Under the pieces are notes generated by a model that was not told the origin of the DNA, ran no database searches, and saw only the letters and a program-made list of their open reading frames with translations. 36,109 nt of DNA from Burkholderiales bacterium (GTDB taxonomy: Bacteria; Pseudomonadota; Gammaproteobacteria; Burkholderiales; Burkholderiaceae_C). Numbering within the stretch: position 1 is the stretch's first letter; every line of letters starts with the position of its first letter. The stretch lies in the NCBI GenBank assembly GCA_947446855.1, contig CANFIH010000021.1:1-36109 (forward strand), written 5' to 3'. The position numbers and the translations under genes are program-made. Positions 7,353-13,556 of this stretch are shown here, in pieces.

Positions 7353-8345
7353 ATGAAAGCAAATGAACTGTTTGGTAAAAAACAACCAGCCGCGAAGGCC
7401 GTGCGCACGCGTTTTCGTGCCTACAAGCTTGGCAGGGCTGGTTCGTTGTGCTCCTATTTTGCCGACGGGCACTTTACGCTGATTGAGGCAATGGATACTG
7501 AGCTCAGTCGGCCCAGACTACTGGCGGAAATGAAACTCTGCGGCAAGAAATCCATTGACACGCTTCATATTACGAGTTGGGATGAAGATCATTGTGAGGC
7601 GAACTCCCTGGAATGGATTCTGGCAACAATCAGTCCCAAGAAGATTCAGGTGCCCGGATACCAGCACGACACTCAGAATGTTAAGGATTGTCAGAACCTA
7701 ATTTCGCAGTACCAGTCCACACGACGACGTATTGGAAAAAACACCGATGTAATGGCCATCACTCCTGAGTACATCACGAGCTTGGGCAAAGCGGCGGTGC
7801 TGGGCTATGAAAACATCCTTTACCATCCAAAGTCCATCTTCACAAAATCCAACGATAACTCCACGGTCAAATTTTTCCGCAGAGGCTGTTTCAATGTGTT
7901 GAGCACTGGGGACATAGAGCACCACAATATCGGTGCCTATCTGCGGTGCTGCAAAAAGCTTCAGCGTGAACTGGATGTTTTGCTGTTACCGCATCACGGC
8001 GGGGCAGTAGATTTGATGAGCAAGAAGTTTCTGGAAGAGCTTAACCCGAGCCTCGCAGTTTGTACCTCCAATACTGGAAATCAGCACGAGCATCCTGACC
8101 CTGCAGTTCGAAAACTATTGAGCGACCGACGTATCCCACTGATGACGACAAAGCGCGGCGACGTGGTCATTGAGTCGATTGGAAGTCATATGAGCAAGTA
8201 CCAAGCCTTTGACCTGATTTCAGATGGCGAGACTGCGCAAGAACAACGGACCTTCACTGCTCGAAAATTTGAGGTTATGTCCATGAATGGCGATACCATT
8301 CGAAACAGACTTGAAATCCGGAGCAATCGGCCACGTCTTCATTAA
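7353..8345 (+). CDS. ComEC-like MBL-fold protein, last gene of the operon
   Basis: A 330-residue protein with the C-terminal-type MBL domain found in ComEC. GD in STGDIEHHN, LLLPHHGG and HEHPDP supply candidate metal ligands. The first motif reads S75-W-D77-E-D79-H80 instead of H-x-D-x-D-H, so the first histidine ligand is missing. It may bind metal at one site only, or be a non-catalytic partner of the first MBL protein. The gene begins about 70 bases after the patatin gene. The ATG at 7353 is chosen because AGGGAG (7336-7341) lies 11 bases upstream; GTG codons at 7311 and 7341 are alternatives. It is the last plus-strand gene before a strong hairpin. Confidence 0.8.
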   Translation: MKANELFGKKQPAAKAVRTRFRAYKLGRAGSLCSYFADGHFTLIEAMDTELSRPRLLAEMKLCGKKSIDTLHITSWDEDHCEANSLEWILATISPKKIQVPGYQHDTQNVKDCQNLISQYQSTRRRIGKNTDVMAITPEYITSLGKAAVLGYENILYHPKSIFTKSNDNSTVKFFRRGCFNVLSTGDIEHHNIGAYLRCCKKLQRELDVLLLPHHGGAVDLMSKKFLEELNPSLAVCTSNTGNQHEHPDPAVRKLLSDRRIPLMTTKRGDVVIESIGSHMSKYQAFDLISDGETAQEQRTFTARKFEVMSMNGDTIRNRLEIRSNRPRLH

Positions 8346-8352
8346 AAAGCAA

Positions 8353-8381
8353 GGCCATCCGATGTCAGTCCTCGGATGGCC
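8353..8381. terminator. Strong 10-bp hairpin between converging genes
   Basis: GGCCATCCGA, a 9-base loop and TCGGATGGCC form a perfect 10-bp stem eight bases after the operon stop. Read on the minus strand it is followed by TTGCTTTTTAATG, so it fits best as a terminator of the converging phosphoesterase remnant. On the plus strand the following bases are only weakly T-rich. Confidence 0.6.
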
Positions 8382-8595
8382 AGTGATTGGTTTGGGCAAC
8401 AAGAGTCCTCAGTCTGGATTGCGGTTCGATCAGTAGATCGGTGAACGCAGGATTCTGAGGGCCTAGCTCTAAGGATGAATGCGCACATAGGATTGCAAAC
8501 GACACGCGTTCCATGCATTTCGTAGTCGCAAGACTCATGGACATGTCCGTGAATCCACAACGCGGCTCGTCCACCCAGGTGGCTGAGGTCGACCT
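8365..8595 (-). pseudogene. C-terminal remnant of a calcineurin-like metallophosphoesterase
   Basis: The minus strand encodes LSHLGGRAALWIHGHVHES then TRVVCNP, the conserved C-terminal block of small calcineurin-like phosphoesterases (GHxH metal motif and the closing NP). The frame then breaks: the expected tail GPQNPAFTDLLIEPQ appears in another frame, ending at the stop at 8365-8367. The N-terminal half is missing and replaced in frame by transposase sequence. A dead gene. Confidence 0.75.
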
Positions 8596-8738
8596 CCACC
8601 CACGTTTCGTCCACTTCAACTGCAAATTCGCCACCAATGCGGTCGCGGTCCGGACGCACCATGGCCGTGCGGAGTTTGTGCAGGATTTGGAACGCCGTCT
8701 CGTGGCGTTTAAGGCCAAGTTGACGCTGGAATGTAGAT
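8590..8738 (-). pseudogene. IS1595-family transposase fragment
   Basis: The minus strand reads FQRQLGLKRHETAFQILHKL, then RTAMVRPDRDRIGG and VEVDETWV. This is the segment that leads up to the first catalytic Asp (VEVDET) of IS1595/ISXO2-type transposases. An in-frame stop precedes it and it runs directly into the phosphoesterase tail without a frameshift, so it marks a deletion junction. No terminal repeats of this element were found. Confidence 0.7.
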
Positions 8739-8841
8739 CACCAAGTTGCATGACCTGTAACCACGCACTGAAGTCCGAAACCGCAAGCACTGGGTTGCTG
8801 TGCGAATGGGCCTATTTTCAGCAGAAACCTAATCAAAGTCC

Positions 8842-8858
8842 CCGCCCCAGAGGGGCGG
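8842..8858. repeat. GC palindrome left of the IS21 element
   Basis: CCGCCCC-AGA-GGGGCGG. A 16-base core, CGCCCCAGAGGGGCGG, recurs exactly at 11539-11554 on the other side of the insertion sequence. It may be a terminator-like hairpin or part of the element ends. Confidence 0.6.
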
Positions 8859-8881
8859 CGTATCCTGCCCCGATGGCCACC

Positions 8882-8905
8882 CAAATTCCCCCGCCTGTGG
8901 CCACC
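8882..8905 (+). repeat. IS21 end repeat, left copy
   Basis: CAAATTCCCCC followed by GCCTGTGGCCACC. Similar copies lie at 9154-9176 and 9198-9220, inside istA, and inverted at 11452-11475. Probably a transposase-binding repeat. Confidence 0.6.
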
Positions 8906-9011
8906 TCAAACTCCTCCACCTGAGTTGATCGGGGACAGGGGTTAAACGCTGGCGTAGTCGGCACCTGCCGGCAAGACATTTGTCCGGTCTTCCCCGAGGG
9001 AAGGCCAAGGA

Positions 9012-10628
9012 GTGAATGTTTTGAGACCCAACCAACGCGCAACGGTCTACACGCTACTGGAGCGCAATACTCCACAGCGTGAGATCGCCCGTATTACAGG
9101 AATAGACCGCAAGACGATCAGAAGTTACCAGCGGCGCTGGCTGAGCGAGCACGCAAATTCCCCCGGGGTGGCCACCGGCTCGGATGCCGTGGCCGTTCAA
9201 ATTACCCCACCCTGGCCACCGGCTGCGGTGCCGGTGGCCACCTCCCTGTGCGAACCCTACCGAGACTTCATCGAGGCACAGTTGCGCTTGCGACGAAACG
9301 CCATGGCGATCTATCAAGATTTGGTCGATACCCAGGGATTTGCCGGCCAGTACAACTCCGTCAAGCGCTTTTGCGCCAAGCTGCGTGAGCGCGAGCCCCA
9401 GCAGTTTGACCGCCTGTCCTTCCTGCCTGGTGAGGAGATGCAGGTGGACTACGGCGAAGGCGCCCCCACCCTGGTGTCTGGAAGTGAGCGATATCGCAAG
9501 CCCCGTCTGTTCGTGGCCACCCTGCGTTACTCGCGCGCCAGTTACCGTTGCGTGGTCTGGAAATCCAGTCAGCAGGTCTGGGCCGAACTGCACGAGCGGG
9601 CGTTCCGGTACTTCGGCGGTTGCCCGCAGTACGTGGTGCTGGACAACCTCAAGGAGGGTGTCATCAAGCCCGACCTCTACGAACCCGAGCTCAATCCGGT
9701 CTACGCCGCCACCCTGAAGCACTACGGCGTGGTGGCCGATCCGGCGCGGGTGCGTGACCCCAACCGCAAGGGTACGGTGGAAAACGCAATTCAGCATACC
9801 CAGAACACGGCCTTGGGTGGGCGACGCTTCGAATCCATAGAAGCGCAGAACGAGTTCCTGGCTCGCTGGGAGTACAACTGGGCGGCCAAGCGTATCCACG
9901 GTACAGAGCGGCGCCAGGTGCAAGCTATGTTTGAGGAAGAACGACCCCACCTCAAGGACTTGCCGCTGTTGGGCATGCAGTACTTCACCGAGACCCAGCG
10001 CAGCGTCTGCGATGACGGCTGCGTGCGCATCGACCACAGCAGCTACGCGGCCCGCCCGGCGGCCATCGGCACTAAGGTACTGGTGCGCATCTACACCCAA
10101 CGCATCGAGATCCGCGAACTGCACACGGGCAGCCTGCTGCGCACCCACACCAAGGCCGAACGGCCCGGCACCGTTGTGCTGCCGCAGGACGAACGTGTCT
10201 TCAATCCATCACGCGAGACCCGTCAAATCTTGCGTCAGGCCGGTGAGATTGGTAAGGACGCAGCCCGCCTGTGTCAGTTGCTGTTTGCCATTGAGGGCCG
10301 GGTGGGTCAGCGCAAACTCTGGGGCATCGTCGGCTTGGTGCGTCGCTATCCGGCGCACTGCGTGAATGCCGCCTGTGCCCAGGCGTTGGAGAGCGGCACT
10401 TACAGCTACAAGCGAGTGCTGGCCCTGACTGAAGCCCTCTTCGCCCAAGCGATCAACGCCATCGAGGCGGACGCTGGCAAAGCCGCGCAAGCAAACGGCC
10501 CAGGCGGCGCAGTTCCACGACTGGTCCAGCAACACGAACTGATCCGCGATGCACACGAGTACGGCGATCTGTTTGCGCATGCCGCCGCCACGGCAATGCC
10601 CACCATTGGACAGGGAGAGCGCGCATGA
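9012..10628 (+). CDS. istA: IS21-family transposase IstA
   Basis: A 538-residue DDE transposase. An N-terminal helix-turn-helix (about 13-42, TPQREIARITGIDRKTIRSY) is followed by a Pro/Ala/Val-rich linker. The DDE residues appear in MQVDYGEG, VVLDNLKEGV and GTVENAIQ, all intact. The start is a GTG with AAGGAG just upstream; no competing ATG with a better ribosome site is seen. The linker is encoded by two further copies of the terminal repeat of the element (9154-9220). The stop overlaps the istB start (ATGA), as is normal in IS21. Confidence 0.93.
   Translation: MNVLRPNQRATVYTLLERNTPQREIARITGIDRKTIRSYQRRWLSEHANSPGVATGSDAVAVQITPPWPPAAVPVATSLCEPYRDFIEAQLRLRRNAMAIYQDLVDTQGFAGQYNSVKRFCAKLREREPQQFDRLSFLPGEEMQVDYGEGAPTLVSGSERYRKPRLFVATLRYSRASYRCVVWKSSQQVWAELHERAFRYFGGCPQYVVLDNLKEGVIKPDLYEPELNPVYAATLKHYGVVADPARVRDPNRKGTVENAIQHTQNTALGGRRFESIEAQNEFLARWEYNWAAKRIHGTERRQVQAMFEEERPHLKDLPLLGMQYFTETQRSVCDDGCVRIDHSSYAARPAAIGTKVLVRIYTQRIEIRELHTGSLLRTHTKAERPGTVVLPQDERVFNPSRETRQILRQAGEIGKDAARLCQLLFAIEGRVGQRKLWGIVGLVRRYPAHCVNAACAQALESGTYSYKRVLALTEALFAQAINAIEADAGKAAQANGPGGAVPRLVQQHELIRDAHEYGDLFAHAAATAMPTIGQGERA
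9154..9220 (+). repeat. Two internal copies of the IS21 end repeat inside istA
   Basis: CAAATTCCCCCGGGG then TGGCCACC (9154-9176), and CAAATTACCCCACCC then TGGCCACC (9198-9220). They are in the same orientation as the left terminal copy and encode the linker region of IstA. Confidence 0.6.
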
Positions 10629-11423
10629 ACATGCAAGAGATTGAGCGCACCCTGCGCGCACTACGTCTGTCGGGCATTGCCGAGACCCTGTCAACGCGTG
10701 TCATGCAGGCGCAAGCCGCGCAGCAGCCGTTCCTGGAGACCTTTGCTGCCATGCTCCAAGACGAGCTCGATCGGCGCCACTCACGCCTAATGCAGCGGCG
10801 CTACAAGAGGTCAGGGTTGGACGAGAAAGTTACGCTGGCCGACTTCGACTGGCGATTCAACCCCAAGTTGCCACGCGCTGCTTGCTTCGAGTTGCACACC
10901 CTGAAGTTCGTAGCTGAGGGAGCAAATGCCCTGATCGTTGGCAAGCCCGGTACTGGCAAGAGCCACTTGGCTAAGGCTGTGGCGTATCAAGCCACGCTGC
11001 AGGGCCATGATGTGCGTTACCTGGAAGCCGATGCCGAGTTTGCTCGCTACGCGCTGGCAAGTGCAACTGAGCGCAGTGGCCTGCTCAAAGAGTGGGTGGA
11101 GCCGGATTTGCTTATCTTGGACGACCTCTTCCTGGCAAGGCGCATCAGTGAACACGCAGCAGAGGTTCTGCAAGCCATCGTGCACCAGCGCTACAAACTG
11201 CACCGCTCCGTTGTAGTGACTTCCAACCGAGTAGTTCAGGACTGGGGGCGCTATCTTGGGCAACGGTGAATAAGTAATCGTCAAATCCCTTGGTGACGCC
11301 ACCATGGCCACCACCATCCTGGATCGACTGATGCACCGTTGCACCATGCTGGAATTCGAGGGCAAAAGCTACCGACTAAAAGAAGCCGCCGCACGCCTAG
11401 CCATTAACCCTGAAACGCCATAA
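10625..11423 (+). pseudogene. istB: istB, interrupted by a 34-base insertion
   Basis: IstB is the AAA+ ATPase helper of IS21 transposition. The first 214 residues carry Walker A GKPGTGKSH (about 105-113) and Walker B LLILDDLF. At 11260 the frame is broken by 34 extra bases and stops at 11267-11269. After the insertion the normal C-terminus resumes in the proper reading (LGDATMATTILDRLMHR ... AINPETP) and ends at 11421-11423. The insertion begins and ends at a duplicated CTTGG (11255-11259 and 11289-11293). The truncated product lacks about 47 residues. Removing 34 bases restores a full-length IstB. Confidence 0.85.
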
Positions 11424-11723
11424 TCCAGTTGTCTTGCCTGGGGGAGTTTGGGGTGGCCAAGGGTGGGGGAATTTGAACTGGCCATCGGGGCCTGGGGCCG
11501 GGAACCATTCGGCTCAATGCGTCTCGCCTCGATGGGAGCGCCCCAGAGGGGCGGGGAATATACCCACCCAGATTGAACGCAAGGCGGCACTGATGGCGAC
11601 GTATGCCGAAGTGTCAGCTACACACTTGTGCGAAAAATGGCGGGGGTCTGAAAAGGGCTCTTGACGGTCGAGCGGGTACGTTGATTCTGATTGCGTTGAC
11701 TTGCATTACCAATCACCCTGGAT
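11424..11723. other. IS right end and gene-free flank
   Basis: It holds the inverted copy of the IS21 repeat (11452-11475), then a GC palindrome at 11539-11554 identical to the one left of the element. The remaining bases up to the ihfA-like gene show no coding signal I can support. Confidence 0.5.
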
Positions 11724-12059
11724 TTATTCAGGCGTCTGTGCGGAAGTCCGGCCAATCTGTTCTTTCAAAGCGTTTGAGGCCCTGAAAGTTGCCACACGTC
11801 GCGGTGCGATGGTGACGGCTTCCCCCGTTTTTGGATTGCGACCGGGTCTGGGTGCCTTGGTCCGTATCTGAAAATTTCCAAACCCAGGTAACTTCACTTC
11901 GTTACCGGAAATCAACGCATCCGACATCAGCTCGAAGACAGCATCCACCATATCTTTGGCTTCCCGGGCATTGAGTCCCAGGCTTTCGTTCAGCCGTTCA
12001 ATCAGCATGGCTTTGGTCAGGGATGGGGTTTCAAGGCTTTCGACAAACAGATCAGGCAT
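11724..12059 (-). CDS. ihfA: Integration host factor alpha subunit (HU/IHF family)
   Basis: A DNA-bending nucleoid protein of the HU/IHF family, closest to IHF alpha by the core LTKAMLIERLNESLGL, VKLPGFGNF and PGRNPKTGEAVTIAPRRV, which holds the DNA-intercalating proline region. From the ATG at 12059 it has 111 residues, close to the usual 100; the frame stays open to an ATG at 12158 (144 residues), but the extra part is unlike the family. Neither start has a clear Shine-Dalgarno sequence. On a conjugative element such a protein would shape oriT, recombination sites or promoters. It faces the IS element and is divergent from radC. Confidence 0.85.
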   Translation of the reverse strand: MPDLFVESLETPSLTKAMLIERLNESLGLNAREAKDMVDAVFELMSDALISGNEVKLPGFGNFQIRTKAPRPGRNPKTGEAVTIAPRRVATFRASNALKEQIGRTSAQTPE

Positions 12060-12159
12060 GGGCGTATGGGTTGAATGGGCATAGCTGGTGGTTCCTTGAG
12101 TTGACGCGATTGCACCGGTTCGGGTCAAGGGTTCCGGATAACAGAGTGTTGTAAACACA

Positions 12160-12501
12160 GCAGTACACAGGGGTAAGCCATTTTTGCGTCCCGGCGTTGA
12201 CGCCGTCGGGCTCTTGGGCGTTGCCCCGCGCCTCGTGCCGAGTCGCGGCCTTGCGGCTGTGGATCCCTCACGCCTTCGGTCTCACTGCGATTGCGACCTG
12301 CGCGCTGCGCTTGCCTGTGGAGTGGAGGAGCGCGTGGGGTGGCTTGCTGTTCCCTTTACCGTACCACGTCGTTCTGGTCGTCAAGGTCTGCGCGCACGGT
12401 GTGCGCTTGCGTCCTGGCGGCCGTTTGTGAACCTGTGACCACTGCGCTGCGGCGTGTTCCTACCGGTCTCGGGCAATCCCGCCCGATGCACGGAGCTGAC
12501 C
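12160..12501 (+). other. GC-rich leader region upstream of radC
   Basis: Gene-free, with several short hairpins such as CGGCGT-TG-ACGCCG just after 12190. Open frames here have no recognisable content. The last bases give radC a GGAG ribosome site. A similar leader style is seen before the ParB and DUF736 genes. Confidence 0.4.
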
Positions 12502-13032
12502 ATGTCGCACGATCTCATTTCTTCCTCTGTTTCTTTTCATTCTTCCCAGCCTACTGTCCTGCTCGTTCGTGATGTTGCAGGCGACTATCGCCAAATCGGG
12601 GCTGACCAGGTGCTGCAGGCCGCGCAGCAAGTTTTGCTGGAACGGGTGCGCGGCAGTGATGTCCTGAGTTCACCACAGTTCGTGCGGGACTATTTGCGCA
12701 TGCGTCTGAGTGGGCTGGAGCACGAGATCTTTGCGGTCGTGCATCTGGATTCCCAGAACCGGGTCATCGACTATGTCGAAATGTTCCGAGGCTCGGTGAG
12801 CCAAACATCGGTGTATCCCCGTGAAGTGGTCAGAGAGTGCATTTTGCGCAATTCAGCGGGTTTGCTGTTGGTACATAACCATCCGAGTGGCTCAGCCCAG
12901 CCGTCACGGGCCGACGAGGTTCTGACTCAGACCCTCAAAACAGCCTTGTCACTGATAGACGTCCGGGTGTTGGACCACTTGATCGTCGCTGGAAGCGACA
13001 CCCTTTCTATGGCCGAGCGGGGGCTCATGTAG
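12502..13032 (+). CDS. radC: RadC family JAB-domain protein
   Basis: A 176-residue RadC/MPN-fold protein common on plasmids and ICEs. The JAB-type metal motif is intact: E75 in LEHEIF, H125-N-H127-P-S-G and D138 in SRADEV. It lacks the helix-hairpin-helix part of chromosomal RadC, as is usual for element-borne short forms. The biochemical role of the family is unsettled; the old radiation-repair name should not be taken as a function. The ATG at 12502 has CGGAG nine bases upstream. An excellent terminator follows the stop, so it ends its own transcript. Confidence 0.88.
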   Translation: MSHDLISSSVSFHSSQPTVLLVRDVAGDYRQIGADQVLQAAQQVLLERVRGSDVLSSPQFVRDYLRMRLSGLEHEIFAVVHLDSQNRVIDYVEMFRGSVSQTSVYPREVVRECILRNSAGLLLVHNHPSGSAQPSRADEVLTQTLKTALSLIDVRVLDHLIVAGSDTLSMAERGLM

Positions 13033-13036
13033 CAGC

Positions 13037-13056
13037 AGGGGCTTCGCCCCTTTTTT
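13037..13056 (+). terminator. Rho-independent terminator of radC
   Basis: AGGGGC, loop TTC, GCCCCT, then an unbroken run of T (13051-13056), starting four bases after the radC stop codon. Confidence 0.9.
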
Positions 13057-13453
13057 ATTTTCTTCAAGTGGCGCTGCGCGCTGTCCTGGTGCCCTGCGGC
13101 AGGGTGCCGTCAGGGCCGCTCGCCGCTGGGCGTTTGTACCGGCGCAACCCTTGCCCGTGGTTGCCATTTCTCCATCTTTCCTTCCCCCATCACTTCTTCC
13201 GCGACGGTAGCCAGCGCTGCCTGGCCGTCAAGGCGCGCAGGGCCGGGTCCTCGCCGGTGGCTGCGGGCCGCACCACCCCCTGTACTTGTCTCCTTGACAG
13301 CCCGTCCGCGCCGGCCCCGTTGATTCGCGGGCGATGAACTCAGGAAAGACGGCGGCAACGACGACCGGCCCAGGTGGTCGCGCCGAACAAACCGAAGCCA
13401 GAAATCGGATACCGGGCTCTGAATCTTGGAATCCGGTCAGCTTTGAAAACCAC
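13057..13453. other. GC-rich non-coding stretch before parB
   Basis: No gene is supported. An ATG frame from 13334 (81 residues) overlaps the parB start and shows no family features. The stretch leads into a strong ribosome-binding sequence at 13454. Confidence 0.4.
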
Positions 13454-13466
13454 AGGAGGGAACTGC

Positions 13467-13487
13467 ATGCAGCCATTGAAGACGTGA
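13467..13487 (+). CDS. Possible leader peptide (MQPLKT) upstream of parB
   Basis: A perfect Shine-Dalgarno sequence AGGAGG (13454-13459) sits seven bases before an ATG that opens a six-codon frame, MQPLKT, closed by TGA. About 70 bases later a short hairpin (GTCCCA-C-TGGGAC, 13531-13543) directly abuts the parB Shine-Dalgarno AGGAG. The arrangement resembles a translated leader that could control parB, but no experimental family is known to me. Confidence 0.35.
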   Translation: MQPLKT

Positions 13488-13556
13488 ATCGATACGAAGC
13501 CTCTCTCATTTCTTTGTCTGTTTTTTTAACGTCCCACTGGGACAGGAGCTATCACC

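Larger units (their letters stand above)
8866..11492 (+). mobile_element. IS21-family insertion sequence, istB broken
   Basis: The element carries istA and a damaged istB in the usual overlapping order, bounded by imperfect inverted repeats. The left end (about 8867-8915) and the right end (about 11443-11491, reverse complement) share CCCCGATGGCCA, CAAATTCCCCC and TGGCCACC. No target-site duplication could be identified, so the exact ends are uncertain by several bases. Since istB is disrupted, autonomous transposition is unlikely unless the helper is supplied elsewhere. Confidence 0.8.

Noticed and set aside
9054-10148. 364-residue minus-strand frame
   Set aside because: It is the mirror of istA, whose DDE motifs are certain.
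12184-12438. Overlapping plus-strand frames of 77-93 residues
   Set aside because: They lie in GC-rich leader sequence, have no ribosome sites and show no recognisable content.
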